Origin: Methanobacterium sp.
Lineage (GTDB): Archaea; Methanobacteriota; Methanobacteria; Methanobacteriales; Methanobacteriaceae
DNA length: 16,830 nucleotides
Assembly (NCBI GenBank): GCA_009712615.1
Contig: WASR01000250.1
Span: 1 to 16,830 of the forward strand
Reading direction: 5' to 3'
Part shown: positions 1 to 8,363 of the stretch, piece by piece
How the letters are laid out: every line of letters starts with the position of its first letter
How positions within the stretch are numbered: the stretch's first letter is position 1
Translations under genes and position numbers: made by a program
The notes under the pieces: model-generated
Databases searched by the model: none
Seen by the model: the letters and a program-made list of their open reading frames with translations, nothing else
Told to the model about the DNA's origin: nothing

Positions 1-323
1 TCTTAAAACTCAAATTCGTCTTACATCCCTCCTACAATTTATTATCATAATCCATCTTAATTAAAAACCTACAATTTAAACTCTACAATTTCTAGTGTTA
101 AAGTTAGATTACAGTTTTTATATTAAACATCTAATCAGTTTCTGTTATTACCATATTATATTTAAACTTTCTTATTAACTGAATAATAAATTATGGGCAA
201 CATAATGACATGTTTAAGTAACTAGAAGTAAAAATAACATCGTTATAGAATAATTAAATGTTAATTTGGAAAGCTAACCCTGAAAATCATGAATGAATCA
301 AAATACAGTAACAGAATAAATTT
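1..323. other. AT-rich stretch downstream of mtrH with no supported gene
   Basis: No reading frame of useful length, RNA gene or mobile element is visible here. It lies beyond the terminator of the mtr operon. The nonamer CTACAATTT occurs three times on the plus strand (32-40, 69-77, 83-91). A ribosome-binding-site-like AGGAGG is present on the minus strand near position 30 but has no good start codon inside the window. Confidence 0.6.
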
Positions 324-356
324 AAAAAAAATAAGAAAATTGGCGACATTGTCGCC
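324..356 (-). terminator. Terminator of the mtr operon (GC hairpin plus T8)
   Basis: On the minus strand a perfect 6-bp stem GGCGAC/GTCGCC with a 3-base loop (342-356) is followed by a short AT spacer and eight T (complement of 324-331). It begins 15 bases after the mtrH stop codon. Oligo-T tracts are the main archaeal termination signal, so this is the likely end of the mtr transcript. Confidence 0.7.
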
Positions 357-359
357 GTT

Positions 360-384
360 ACAAACTGTACTTATAACAGTTTGT
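360..384 (-). repeat. Inverted repeat across the mtrH stop codon
   Basis: ACAAACTGT and ACAGTTTGT form a perfect 9-bp stem with a 7-base loop. The mtrH TAA stop lies in the loop. It directly precedes the GC hairpin at 342-356, so the transcript end would carry two hairpins in tandem. A role in 3' end stability or termination is inference. Confidence 0.55.
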
Positions 385-1303
385 TAATTGGGTGGGTTTC
401 TATTGGCTCGGTACCTATGTCTTTAGCAGCTTCTGCCATGAACATGTCGGTCATTGCAACTGCTGTGAATGCCATTTTGGCGTTTTCTATAGGTCCCATG
501 AGTACAAAGTCTCCTCCAGCTGCTACTTGCAGTAGGTTGGAGCCTATGTCACTTACTGGCCATACTTCTTTGTTTTCCTTTTTGTAGCCTCTTAACCAGT
601 CCCATGCTGAAGGCACGTTGTGGATTCCACTACCTACAGGGTATCCCCATTTACTTTTAACAGCGAAAGAAGTCCTTAATGCAGGACCTGCTCCCTGTCC
701 TAATGGAGTAACTGCTACATCCATGAATGGTTTGTCGATACCACAGTCAGCTGCCATATCAAGTAGACCTTTGTCTAATACACTTCCACCATTGTCCCAT
801 ATGTTGATTTTACCTTCTACTCCAGCTTCCATAGGGTTGAACCCTAGAACTATGGAAGAGGTAATGTCAGATTCAGCGAGAACTTTGAGTTCTTCTTCAT
901 CTGCGGACATGTTTAGGGAGTTGTATATACCCCTGTCAGCTAAACCAGATTCTGTAACATATCTTGCTCCAGCCATCCTGGCTTCTCCAGAAGTTGAATC
1001 AATGAAGAAAGGTGCGTCTGTTGTGTCTCCGACAAATTCCAGATATTTTACTAAAGCTTCTGGTGTTGCACCAAAAGTGTGTACAATATGAGGGTTTCCG
1101 GTTACATCCGCCATTTCTTCTTGCATTTTTATTAAACCTTCTGCTTTATCTTTGTCGAAGGTTCCAGCTTTTTCATCACTAATAATATTGTGTCCACCGT
1201 AAAAGATGGTTCCTGCCAAAACAGTTGGGTATTCACCTGGCTGTCCACCTACTTTTAGGCCAGCAATATCTAATACAACCTGTTCTTTGTCAAATCTAAA
1301 CAT
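371..1303 (-). CDS. mtrH: Tetrahydromethanopterin S-methyltransferase subunit H
   Basis: MtrH (310 residues) is the soluble methyltransferase subunit of the Na+-pumping Mtr complex. It moves the methyl group from N5-methyl-tetrahydromethanopterin to the cob(I)amide carried by MtrA, working on the cytoplasmic face. The sequence starts MFRFDKEQ and has no membrane segment. It shows the conserved methyltransferase blocks DAPFFIDSTSGEARMAGARY, SSIVLGFNP and DVAVTPLGQGAGPALRTSFA, in line with the family's TIM-barrel fold and usual length. The ATG at 1303 follows AGGAGG at 1311-1317 with good spacing and lies 20 bases after mtrG. It is the last gene of the mtrEDCBAFGH operon, and its stop codon sits inside a hairpin. 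Confidence 0.97.
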   Translation of the reverse strand: MFRFDKEQVVLDIAGLKVGGQPGEYPTVLAGTIFYGGHNIISDEKAGTFDKDKAEGLIKMQEEMADVTGNPHIVHTFGATPEALVKYLEFVGDTTDAPFFIDSTSGEARMAGARYVTESGLADRGIYNSLNMSADEEELKVLAESDITSSIVLGFNPMEAGVEGKINIWDNGGSVLDKGLLDMAADCGIDKPFMDVAVTPLGQGAGPALRTSFAVKSKWGYPVGSGIHNVPSAWDWLRGYKKENKEVWPVSDIGSNLLQVAAGGDFVLMGPIENAKMAFTAVAMTDMFMAEAAKDIGTEPIETHPINKLL

Positions 1304-1323
1304 ACTTAAATCCTCCTAATAAT

Positions 1324-1572
1324 TTAGACTCCACCAAATGTTGATAGGATAGCTCCTATTTTAACAACTTTGAAAGCCACAAATAAGATTATAAGACCAA
1401 TCATGATACCGTATAAGATACCAATGTCCCTTCCTATTTGTTGACCCATTTTTTGAGAGATCTCACCATGGTTGAACTCTACTTTATCTTCAATGTCATC
1501 TAATCTCTCGTTTGCCTTGTTGTACTCATCTGCAGAGACAATGACACGTGGTATAACGTTATCTTTTGCCAT
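1324..1572 (-). CDS. mtrG: Tetrahydromethanopterin S-methyltransferase subunit G
   Basis: MtrG (82 residues) is a small single-span subunit of the Mtr complex. A charged N-terminal part (about residues 1-50, containing [19 protein letters not shown] and predicted helical) is followed by one hydrophobic segment at about residues 50-78 that would anchor it in the membrane. Small subunits of this kind stabilise the complex around MtrA and the MtrCDE membrane core, which is family knowledge. The ATG at 1572 lies two bases after the mtrF stop, so its G-rich ribosome binding site (GGTGGGGG) is the 3' end of mtrF and translation is probably coupled. Confidence 0.95.
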   Translation of the reverse strand: MAKDNVIPRVIVSADEYNKANERLDDIEDKVEFNHGEISQKMGQQIGRDIGILYGIMIGLIILFVAFKVVKIGAILSTFGGV

Positions 1573-1574
1573 AC

Positions 1575-1778
1575 TTATGCCCCCACCATTGTTTTATAAA
1601 TTACTGGTAGACCCACAAGGAGGAGTGCTAATATGAATCCCACTGCCATACCATAAACTCTGGTTGTAATGAGTCCTGCAAACAACCTCTGATCCCTACC
1701 AATTAATCCGGTACGATATTTGATATCTTTTACAGTACTTTTTATGCCTCTAACATTAGGTTTGTTTGATAATATCAT
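1575..1778 (-). CDS. mtrF: Tetrahydromethanopterin S-methyltransferase subunit F
   Basis: MtrF (67 residues) is a short Mtr subunit with a basic N-terminal region ([20 protein letters not shown]) and one C-terminal membrane helix at about residues 42-64. Part of it resembles the C-terminal region of MtrA in this family ([12 protein letters not shown] compared with [12 protein letters not shown] here), fitting the known relationship of MtrF to the MtrA tail. The ATG at 1778 follows a G-rich but non-canonical site, GGGGGT, and starts 13 bases after mtrA ends. Confidence 0.94.
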   Translation of the reverse strand: MILSNKPNVRGIKSTVKDIKYRTGLIGRDQRLFAGLITTRVYGMAVGFILALLLVGLPVIYKTMVGA

Positions 1779-1791
1779 TTAAAAACCCCCG

Positions 1792-2511
1792 TTATTTTAG
1801 CAATAGTATTGTTCCAAGAGTCAATATGAAAGCTAGACCAACAACAATTCCTTGTACTTTTCCTGCGTACATTCCTGCGAACTGTCTCTGGATTGCACCA
1901 ACAGCTTTAACTTCACTCTGAATGGTACGCATCCTAGCTTCTATTAAGGCTGTTTCTGGAGCTACAGGACGAACTTCTTCGCCTTCCTCCTCTTCGCCTT
2001 CCTCTTCAATTTCTATTACCATTGCTTCTTCTTCAATTGCTCCGGGATCTTTTTCGATGCACTCTTTGACTTTTGCCTGGATCTGTGCTGCGTCCTCGAC
2101 ATCGATCAGATCTACTATTTCGAATTGGGATCTGAATCTGTCCAATCCTGCGTCAGGTACGTTTTCGATGTATGGTATAGCACCAGGGGCACCTACAATA
2201 CTTCTTTTTTCTGGGTCAACACCATTTTCATGGAGTGCCTTTATACTCTCACCTGTAATATGTCCCTGAACCTCAGCTCCACATAATATTAGGAATCTTA
2301 GGTTTGGATTGGATATCAAGTTTGAGATCATCTTTTCTATTCCGAGGTTTTCGGTTTTGCATGGCCCTGCAATTGCAGCTCCTGCATCCACAGGAATTTG
2401 TTCGTTGTGAGAAGCAAGTGTAGCAACTGCTACAGGACTCTCTGGATCGCCGGTTACGTAGTCACCGTTTATTACAGGCCATCCTTCTGCGGGTGATTTT
2501 TTATCAGCCAA
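1792..2511 (-). CDS. mtrA: Tetrahydromethanopterin S-methyltransferase subunit A, corrinoid protein
   Basis: MtrA (239 residues) carries the corrinoid prosthetic group. It accepts methyl from MtrH and donates it to coenzyme M, and its conformational change is thought to drive Na+ export through MtrCDE. His84, the known lower cobalt ligand, is present within GHITG (83-87). A cytoplasmic domain (about 1-170) is followed by a very acidic linker (about 165-185, rich in EEE), a helical segment and a C-terminal membrane helix (about 215-238). The start is TTG at 2511, supported by a perfect AGGAGGTG five bases upstream and by the family N-terminus ([10 protein letters not shown]). No ATG lies near that site. 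The ribosome binding site overlaps the mtrB stop codon. Confidence 0.96.
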   Translation of the reverse strand: MADKKSPAEGWPVINGDYVTGDPESPVAVATLASHNEQIPVDAGAAIAGPCKTENLGIEKMISNLISNPNLRFLILCGAEVQGHITGESIKALHENGVDPEKRSIVGAPGAIPYIENVPDAGLDRFRSQFEIVDLIDVEDAAQIQAKVKECIEKDPGAIEEEAMVIEIEEEGEEEEGEEVRPVAPETALIEARMRTIQSEVKAVGAIQRQFAGMYAGKVQGIVVGLAFILTLGTILLLK

Positions 2512-2516
2512 TTTAA

Positions 2517-2524
2517 CACCTCCT
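2517..2524 (-). promoter_or_regulatory. Ribosome binding site fixing the TTG start of mtrA
   Basis: AGGAGGTG on the minus strand is fully complementary to the archaeal 16S rRNA 3' end and lies five bases before TTG. It includes the last two bases of the mtrB TAG stop, so mtrB and mtrA translation are probably coupled. Confidence 0.8.
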
Positions 2525-2828
2525 ATAATAATATGGCAACCAGCAGTACTAGCCCAAGTACAAATCCATATACCATGTTGGTTAATTTACCAGCTGTGGC
2601 GTAAACTCCTTCCCTTCCAGGGTAGGAACCAGGTGATACTGTGGATGGATCAAGGGCGCTAGCTATGTCGTCCGCTGCAGCCTCTAATTCTGTTATTTGC
2701 TCGTTTATATCGTCCATGGATAAAATTAGGACTTCTCTACCTAGAGATGCTCCAAGTATTCCAGTTGAAGGATCTAGTGTTAGGTTGAGTTCAGGAGCTA
2801 TTTTTACTAAAGGTAACATTTCTACCAT
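2523..2828 (-). CDS. mtrB: Tetrahydromethanopterin S-methyltransferase subunit B
   Basis: MtrB (101 residues) is a small membrane-anchored Mtr subunit. The N-terminus [20 protein letters not shown] is the conserved family start. A soluble part with an acidic helical stretch ([20 protein letters not shown]) leads to [16 protein letters not shown] and one C-terminal membrane helix at about residues 83-100. The ATG at 2828 follows AGGAAGC and lies 12 bases after mtrC. Its stop codon is built into the mtrA ribosome binding site. Its exact mechanistic role beyond being part of the MtrAB(FG) stalk is not evident from sequence. Confidence 0.95.
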   Translation of the reverse strand: MVEMLPLVKIAPELNLTLDPSTGILGASLGREVLILSMDDINEQITELEAAADDIASALDPSTVSPGSYPGREGVYATAGKLTNMVYGFVLGLVLLVAILL

Positions 2829-2840
2829 TTTGCTTCCTCC

Positions 2841-3653
2841 TTACTGTTCGTCCTCTTTAGGCCAAAGTCCAGACCATTTAACTGATGCTGCACTTTCTAG
2901 TGAATCTGTTAAGAATGCTCTCATTGAAATAAACCATCCTAACGCACCAATTACTGATATAACCCACCATGCTGCGTGAGATCCTATTCCGAGTAGTCCT
3001 ACTATGGCCATTGACATAAATGCAGTTGTTGCTGCAAGTTTCAATGTCCTGGTCTGATCTTCGTTAGGTCCTAAACATGCATTGAATGGGTGCTGAATAG
3101 CCATTGTGTTCAAAATGAACAGTAAACCTATGAAACCAGTTGATATAACTGATGCTAGTATAGCTGGCATTGCGTAACTTCCAGCAATTGCTGCTGAGAA
3201 TCCTAGAACAGAAAGTGCTGATGCACCTGACAATTCTATGGTACATTGTACGAGTATTGGTATTTTCATTCCAACTACTTTCTTACCTATGAGTGCAACT
3301 ACTCCACCTAAGATCATTGCTATTGCAAATGCAATCAATGGGCTTATGAGTGTGTATGTTGGCCCCATCATGATGGCACCGGAAAGTCCTGCTAAAACAC
3401 CGATTATACCTACTGCTAGTGACATGTATCCTATGGATGGAACACCTGTTCCTAGACCGTAGCTTGCAACTCTTCTTATTGCGTCTGCTCCCCATACTAT
3501 GGCACATACTGCTCCGAGTGAAGCAAGTAAAGGTCCTAGTACTGGGTTAATTGGTGTTGCATATATGCCTATAAGTCCGCCAATTACTCCTATTGCAATT
3601 GTTTTTGATGGTGCGATTGCAACTGCTGCTTCGCCTCCTCCTGCTGCTGACAT
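2841..3653 (-). CDS. mtrC: Tetrahydromethanopterin S-methyltransferase subunit C, membrane subunit
   Basis: MtrC (270 residues) is an integral membrane subunit that forms the Na+-translocating core together with MtrD and MtrE. Almost the whole protein consists of Gly/Ala/Ile-rich hydrophobic segments, starting with TIAIGVIGGLIGIYATPI, with short polar connections and a polar C-terminus (KWSGLWPKEDEQ). Its length matches the family. The ATG at 3653 shares a base with the mtrD stop (TAATG). Its ribosome binding site, GGAGGTG, lies inside mtrD, so it should be translated by coupling with mtrD. Confidence 0.95.
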   Translation of the reverse strand: MSAAGGGEAAVAIAPSKTIAIGVIGGLIGIYATPINPVLGPLLASLGAVCAIVWGADAIRRVASYGLGTGVPSIGYMSLAVGIIGVLAGLSGAIMMGPTYTLISPLIAFAIAMILGGVVALIGKKVVGMKIPILVQCTIELSGASALSVLGFSAAIAGSYAMPAILASVISTGFIGLLFILNTMAIQHPFNACLGPNEDQTRTLKLAATTAFMSMAIVGLLGIGSHAAWWVISVIGALGWFISMRAFLTDSLESAASVKWSGLWPKEDEQ

Positions 3654-4384
3654 TAGAAGACACCTCCTTTAAGCAATAAGACTGCTATTAAACCTGTAAC
3701 AATGGATACAATTAAACATGCTAGTGCACCACGAGGTAGCCTCTTGAATTTAGGGTCGTGGAAACCTTCGATTGTACCACCTATGTTGTATGAAGCAACT
3801 ACCGCGTTAATGAAGAAAACACCAACTGCAAATATTGCTGCAACTGTTGCAGCAGATAAAGATACTCCACCGCCTAATAAAGCAGATAATTGATATCCAG
3901 GTAGTATTGATAATCCTTCGTAGAGTGCCCAGTAGATTAAACCTCCACCAATTCCACCTAACGCTCCTCCAATGATTCCACTGACGAAACATACGGTTGG
4001 AATTCCGTGACCTTCTGTACCGGATGTAACAAATTTACTCTGTTCGTATTTAGTTATAGGGTCGTATTCAACCTTAGCTGAAGCTGGTACACATCCAACA
4101 CCCCATACGTATATGAAGTTACCTACAAGCATGGTGATTCCGATCATGAGCATGGAACCTACTGCACCTGCTGCAAGGATTAACCATAGCGGCTGTCCTG
4201 TCATTGCTGCGGCTGTAATAAGTCCTGTCATACCTCCACCTGCTGCGAGCATAGCGGTACCTGTTCCGACTCCTGTAGCTGTTGCTATAGCTGCTGGTGC
4301 TCCTCCTACTGGTATGAAGTGTACACCTCCACCAATTAGAAGTCCTCCAACTGATATAGCTCCTATTAATAATAATGGATCCAT
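3653..4384 (-). CDS. mtrD: Tetrahydromethanopterin S-methyltransferase subunit D, membrane subunit
   Basis: MtrD (243 residues) is an integral membrane subunit of the Na+-pumping core. The conserved start MDPLLLIGAISVGGLLIGGG and the block TEGHGIPTVCFVSGIIGGAL are recognisable, and the remainder is mostly glycine-rich membrane helices. Two ATG codons are adjacent (4387 and 4384). The second gives the family start MDPLLL and about 7 bases from AGGAGG (4392-4397), so I chose it; using the first would add one Met. It overlaps mtrC by one base and follows mtrE by 19 bases. Confidence 0.95.
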   Translation of the reverse strand: MDPLLLIGAISVGGLLIGGGVHFIPVGGAPAAIATATGVGTGTAMLAAGGGMTGLITAAAMTGQPLWLILAAGAVGSMLMIGITMLVGNFIYVWGVGCVPASAKVEYDPITKYEQSKFVTSGTEGHGIPTVCFVSGIIGGALGGIGGGLIYWALYEGLSILPGYQLSALLGGGVSLSAATVAAIFAVGVFFINAVVASYNIGGTIEGFHDPKFKRLPRGALACLIVSIVTGLIAVLLLKGGVF

Positions 4385-4403
4385 CATAAAACCTCCTTAG
4401 TCC

Positions 4404-5285
4404 TCATTCTTTGTATGGTCCATATTGATTTCGTGCGAAAAGCTCGATTCTGTTGTTGAGGATTATAATTGCTAAAACTATTACAAGACCTGCTATAACT
4501 CCTCCAGTTGGTCCGAAAACTACTGTTGTCCAGAAACTGAAGAATACTATTAGTCCAAAACAGAATCCTGTCACCGGTCCTCCATATTTCGCACAGAAAT
4601 GTACAACATCTATAGAGTTTCTTGGTCCCAATTCAGACATGGTTGTGATATCACCGTGAATAGCCACAGGTATACCTCCACCGTATGGATAAGTCTGGTA
4701 CTCCCTTTCGGCACCGTAGTGAACATCCCCAGTGGATGATCCTATAGCACCTATGGTAATACCCCATAGAACTGCTAGTAGCGGTAATGGGAATGGGTGA
4801 TTAAATCCTTGAACTGGTAAAGTCATGAGATATGATAATCCTACTATACAAAATGTAACGATAAATCCATGAGCTGCTATTGGTCCTAAGTGACCAGTAA
4901 TAACATCCATGAAAACTGGTTGATCAAATTGAGATTGTCCTACAATCCTACCTAAGTAAGATGTTGTTGCAAATGCAGAATGGAATAATGCTGCTATAAA
5001 TCCACCTGCAGCTATTGACATTATAACTGGTAGATGTACTGAACTTATAAGAACAAATGCCACTGAACCGGCTATACCTGCTAGTGTACCCATCTGTACG
5101 GGTTCACCAGATACAGCCTTGTTGAACATCCTGTGAAGGTGTCCCATCTGAGGTGCCAGTTGAACTTGTGAGTTAGGGTTACTCATTGAACCTACGTCAG
5201 ATTCCAAGTCCTCTGCGGCCCCTGCAATGGTTGCGGCTGCGCCCATAAGAGCAACAATACCTAATCCTGTTATCATAGGGTCCAT
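4404..5285 (-). CDS. mtrE: Tetrahydromethanopterin S-methyltransferase subunit E, membrane subunit
   Basis: MtrE (293 residues) is the largest membrane subunit of Mtr and the first gene of the mtr operon. Conserved regions include AAEDLESDVGS, QVQLAPQMGHLHR and GAIGSSTGDVHYGAEREYQ. Asp187 lies in SSTGDVHYG and is the conserved acidic residue proposed for Na+ binding in this family. Several hydrophobic helices lie between about residues 70 and 283, and the C-terminus is polar (ELFARNQYGPYKE). The ATG at 5285 follows AGGAGG. It begins 60 bases downstream of mcrA, behind a terminator-like hairpin, so it could be read through from mcr or need its own promoter. I see no convincing promoter in that short gap. 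Confidence 0.96.
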   Translation of the reverse strand: MDPMITGLGIVALMGAAATIAGAAEDLESDVGSMSNPNSQVQLAPQMGHLHRMFNKAVSGEPVQMGTLAGIAGSVAFVLISSVHLPVIMSIAAGGFIAALFHSAFATTSYLGRIVGQSQFDQPVFMDVITGHLGPIAAHGFIVTFCIVGLSYLMTLPVQGFNHPFPLPLLAVLWGITIGAIGSSTGDVHYGAEREYQTYPYGGGIPVAIHGDITTMSELGPRNSIDVVHFCAKYGGPVTGFCFGLIVFFSFWTTVVFGPTGGVIAGLVIVLAIIILNNRIELFARNQYGPYKE

Positions 5286-5315
5286 ATTACTTTCCTCCTT
5301 CTTTTTAAAAAATAC

Positions 5316-5347
5316 AAAAAAAATAGGTGTTTGCGTAACACCTATTT
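5316..5347 (-). terminator. Hairpin and T-tract at the mcrA/mtrE junction
   Basis: AAATAGGTGTT (5321-5331) and AACACCTATTT (5337-5347) form a perfect 11-bp stem with a 5-base loop. On the minus strand it runs into eight T (complement of 5316-5323) and then more T. The stem includes two bases of the mcrA TAA stop. It looks like a terminator of the mcr transcript just before mtrE; partial read-through into mtr is inferred from the 60-base gap. Confidence 0.75.
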
Positions 5348-6998
5348 ACTTAGCTGGAGAAATAAGAGCTCTTTCTCCTGCTGGTTCGAATTCTCTTAAA
5401 GCACCTTTTGCAAACTCTGCCCTGACATTTGAGAAGTCAAATGCTAGGTTATCATCAGCAAATGCAATTTTAACCAGTGGGTTGAATACAAATGCATCTC
5501 CACGTGCTGCGTGAGCAGACTGTGCAATACCTGCGTATTCTCCCTGGTGTCCCACGTTCATTGCGTAGTTTGGATAGTTAGGTCCTCTCATTTCCACTGG
5601 TAATCCTTCGTCGTTCCTTATAGAGAACACGTTGGATGCACCACACTGGTCCTGAAGGTCGTAACCATAGAAACCTAAACGGGAGTGCTGTTCTTTGTGC
5701 AGGTACATTGAAAGGTACCATGCGCTAAGTCCAGTCTGTGCATTTCCTGTAGCAAATCCAGTTGAACATCCAGCTGCTGCAGCAACTATTGATGCCCTCT
5801 GAGATCCACCAAAGATGGTTTCTAAGAGTGCTGGATATTCTTCGAACTGTTCTAGTGCGTAGAATGTCACTTCAGAACCTACATCAAGGACTGTGTCCAT
5901 GTTGTTAGGTGCTTCAGTCATACCGAACTTGTCTTCGACGTATTCTTTACCGTAGTAAACAAAGTCGTCAAGGATGTTGTCGGTGTAAGCTGCTGTAGCG
6001 TACTGAGTGAATCCTACTCCACCTGACATGTAAGAACCTAGCCAGATCTGATCGTATAACATTGCTCCGGATGCAACTACGTCCAGAGTAACTCTTGCTG
6101 GGTCGTCAGGGTTAACTCTTGAAGACTGACAAATGTCAGCTAAGAAACCAAATGGAATTCCACCTGGTTCGTTTTCTCCTCTTGCTCTCCTCTGTGGTAG
6201 CGCAGTTCCCATGTGAACAACTTCTGCGTGTTTAGCAGCGTAAGCGAAGTCACCAGTAGCGGCTTCTCCTGCTGCTTGTTTGTAAGCAGAGATCATTGAC
6301 ATACCGATCTGCATAGCAGACCACCTTGAGGTTGTACCTCCATCACATGTCCTTGAAACTATGGTTGGGATTCTGACAACCTGCCAGATACCGTCTCCAA
6401 CTTCAGCTTTAAGGACTTCTGCCTGTTCTTCATTGAACATTTTGTTAATGTTTAGAACATATGCAGGGTCGATTTCATCGGCAATTTCATCGTTTCCTGT
6501 GAAAGTTTTCACGTAACTGTCAGCCACGAGGTATGGGTTGGTTTCTACCATGTGTTCCTGAACTACCGCTGCACCAGGCATAGCGTGGTTTACAGTTTCT
6601 AGGTAGTTGGTGATTGTTTCTGGGCTAACTTCTTTACCTAACCTCTTTTCAATAACCATGTGAGCTGTGTTCATACCCACAATAACAGTTCTTCTGATGT
6701 CATCCCAGAACTGCTGCATTGCTGCGTTGTTTACAAAGTGTAAATCGTCACCTTCAACAAATGTGTCAGTTGTGGAAACCTGGTAAGGCATTAAAACTCT
6801 CTGTCCTAATGGTGTACCTACGTCTGGGTCGTACATAGGGATTCCACGTTTAGCTGCTATTTCTTTACCAGCTGCAACGAATTCCCTCTTTCTTTCAGAC
6901 TGTTTCCATCCGCCTTTGTTGTAGAAAGTGGTTTTATCATCGGTTGGGTCTTCTTCAAATGCTTTTTTCAAAGCGTCTATAAACATCTTTTCAGCCAT
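5346..6998 (-). CDS. mcrA: Methyl-coenzyme M reductase I subunit alpha
   Basis: McrA (550 residues) is the alpha subunit of the (alpha-beta-gamma)2 enzyme that converts methyl-CoM and CoB to methane and the heterodisulfide using nickel F430. With Methanothermobacter numbering unshifted, the F430 ligand Gln147 and catalytic Tyr333 and Tyr444 are in place. So are all residues known to be modified: His257, Arg271, Gln400, Gly445 (thioglycine), Asp450 and Cys452. The block [13 protein letters not shown] (441-453) holds the last three. Length equals the MCR I enzyme of Methanobacteriales. ATG at 6998 follows the very strong AAGGAGGTG, which overlaps the mcrG stop. It is the last mcr gene; the presence of mcrC in the operon argues for mcr and not the mrt isoenzyme. 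Confidence 0.98.
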   Translation of the reverse strand: MAEKMFIDALKKAFEEDPTDDKTTFYNKGGWKQSERKREFVAAGKEIAAKRGIPMYDPDVGTPLGQRVLMPYQVSTTDTFVEGDDLHFVNNAAMQQFWDDIRRTVIVGMNTAHMVIEKRLGKEVSPETITNYLETVNHAMPGAAVVQEHMVETNPYLVADSYVKTFTGNDEIADEIDPAYVLNINKMFNEEQAEVLKAEVGDGIWQVVRIPTIVSRTCDGGTTSRWSAMQIGMSMISAYKQAAGEAATGDFAYAAKHAEVVHMGTALPQRRARGENEPGGIPFGFLADICQSSRVNPDDPARVTLDVVASGAMLYDQIWLGSYMSGGVGFTQYATAAYTDNILDDFVYYGKEYVEDKFGMTEAPNNMDTVLDVGSEVTFYALEQFEEYPALLETIFGGSQRASIVAAAAGCSTGFATGNAQTGLSAWYLSMYLHKEQHSRLGFYGYDLQDQCGASNVFSIRNDEGLPVEMRGPNYPNYAMNVGHQGEYAGIAQSAHAARGDAFVFNPLVKIAFADDNLAFDFSNVRAEFAKGALREFEPAGERALISPAK

Positions 6999-7012
6999 TT
7001 TTTCACCTCCTT

Positions 7013-7762
7013 CTATTCAGGACCATATCCACCGTTGGATCTGGTTACGTGTATTCTGTGGAGTACTTCTACTGCGTCAGCGTCGTCTCTGTATGCTTCA
7101 CCATCTTTTCTGTAGATGGTTGTTTTGTCTTTGAGGACTGCTTCTTCGAGAGGTTCTCCTAATATGACTGGTTCGTCTAATTCGTCACCAATCTGGTTTT
7201 TGACCATTTCGACGTTTCCTGTAGCTTTGTTCAAGACCTGTCTTCTGACCATGTCGAACATCATACCGTCTTCGTCAAGTCTTAATGAGTGTCCGTGTAC
7301 ACTCTTTCCCCTAATTCCTGTTCTTGCAGGGTCAAAGAATTCTGTTTCAAGAAGTTCTTTTGAGATCTTCTCGAGGTCTCTTTCCCTTGCTTCTATAATT
7401 TGCCTTCCTGATAATGTACCTGCGTCAGATCCTCTGTATCTGCATAGGTATGCTCTGGATCTTGCGAATGGTTGTGCTGGAGCAAAGTACATTGAGTCAG
7501 CAAACTGTATATATCGAACCCTGTCACCGGCCTTTGCACCGTCAACTGGTTCTACCATTTCTCTAATTGCGTCTTCTGGTTCGTCCATTTCTTCCAATGG
7601 TGGGTGTACGCTAGGGTATTCCTCACCAGGAGCTCTGTGACCTAATATCTTTACAACATCTTCGTCTGAAATTTCCCTCAATTTTTCGAGGTCGTAATCA
7701 GGGTCGCATAGATTCCTTCTGTTCTGTGCAACCTTGGTTGTTCCGGGATAGTATTGTGCCAT
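7013..7762 (-). CDS. mcrG: Methyl-coenzyme M reductase I subunit gamma
   Basis: McrG (249 residues) is the gamma subunit and helps form the F430 and methyl-CoM pocket. The sequence begins [19 protein letters not shown] and carries typical blocks [31 protein letters not shown] ([11 protein letters not shown]) and [18 protein letters not shown]. Two in-frame ATGs occur (7768 and 7762). The second lies 8 bases from AGGAGGT (7771-7777), while the first is only two bases away, and the second gives the family start, so I use 7762. It starts two bases after the mcrC stop. Confidence 0.97.
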   Translation of the reverse strand: MAQYYPGTTKVAQNRRNLCDPDYDLEKLREISDEDVVKILGHRAPGEEYPSVHPPLEEMDEPEDAIREMVEPVDGAKAGDRVRYIQFADSMYFAPAQPFARSRAYLCRYRGSDAGTLSGRQIIEARERDLEKISKELLETEFFDPARTGIRGKSVHGHSLRLDEDGMMFDMVRRQVLNKATGNVEMVKNQIGDELDEPVILGEPLEEAVLKDKTTIYRKDGEAYRDDADAVEVLHRIHVTRSNGGYGPE

Positions 7763-7764
7763 GT

Positions 7765-8361
7765 TCATGCACCTCCTAATGCTAACTTTACCTTCCTTAT
7801 TATCTCATCCAATTTGTCTTGGGGACATGTTTCGCCTCTAATGACGCCACTAATGATATCCACAATTTCACCTTTTGTGTTAGGTTCGTTGGGCATAACA
7901 GATCTGGTTTTCACACCAATTTTAGCAAAATCTTCAAAATCTACAGGATATTCGCAAATCACAACACAAGGCCGATTAACATGTCTTAAAATCAGTCTGG
8001 CTTTGTAGATGATGTGATGTCTCACACCACCAAGATGTACTACTACCAAACGGAATCGCTTTATCTGTTCTATCTCCTTTGGAGTTAGACCAAATAGACT
8101 TCCAGCGCCCGCAGATGGTGCATCTTGAGGTACGCCAGCTCCTGCGTTTAATACAAGTGTGCTGGTCTGGATGTTAGCTTCACGTAATGCGAAGGTTATT
8201 TCACAGACTGGCTTGGTTATGTGCCTCCTACCTGGAGACATTGCAATTGCTAAAACTTCACTTCCACACTCTGCAAATGTTCCTCTTTGGGCTATTCCTC
8301 CTCCTTCGCCCATTCCCATGGTTTCTCTGCAGTCAACAACGTGTGTAGCTTTTCCGATCAT
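7765..8361 (-). CDS. mcrC: McrC, component of the MCR activation machinery
   Basis: McrC (198 residues) is not a structural subunit of Mcr. It is known as part of the ATP-dependent activation complex (component A3a) that reduces nickel in F430, where it works with marker proteins including Mmp7 and carries complex iron-sulfur clusters. Here six cysteines are visible (11, 32, 53, 132, 136, 179) with conserved blocks [40 protein letters not shown] and [20 protein letters not shown]. It starts two bases after mcrD, with AAGGAAAG as a modest ribosome binding site, so coupling to mcrD is likely. Its length matches family members. Confidence 0.96.
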   Translation of the reverse strand: MIGKATHVVDCRETMGMGEGGGIAQRGTFAECGSEVLAIAMSPGRRHITKPVCEITFALREANIQTSTLVLNAGAGVPQDAPSAGAGSLFGLTPKEIEQIKRFRLVVVHLGGVRHHIIYKARLILRHVNRPCVVICEYPVDFEDFAKIGVKTRSVMPNEPNTKGEIVDIISGVIRGETCPQDKLDEIIRKVKLALGGA

Positions 8362-8363
8362 TT

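Noticed and set aside
618..1091. A 157-codon plus-strand frame over mtrH
   Set aside because: It is antisense to mtrH, shows no recognisable domain and has no supported translation signal.
5286..5320. A dedicated promoter for mtrE in the mcrA-mtrE gap
   Set aside because: The only TATA-like sequence (TTTTTTAAAA on the minus strand) is the T-tract of the terminator and lies too close to the mtrE ribosome binding site to give a usable leader.
7116..7640. A 174-codon plus-strand frame over mcrG
   Set aside because: It is fully antisense to mcrG, rich in Ser and Leu, and explained by the codon bias of the real gene.
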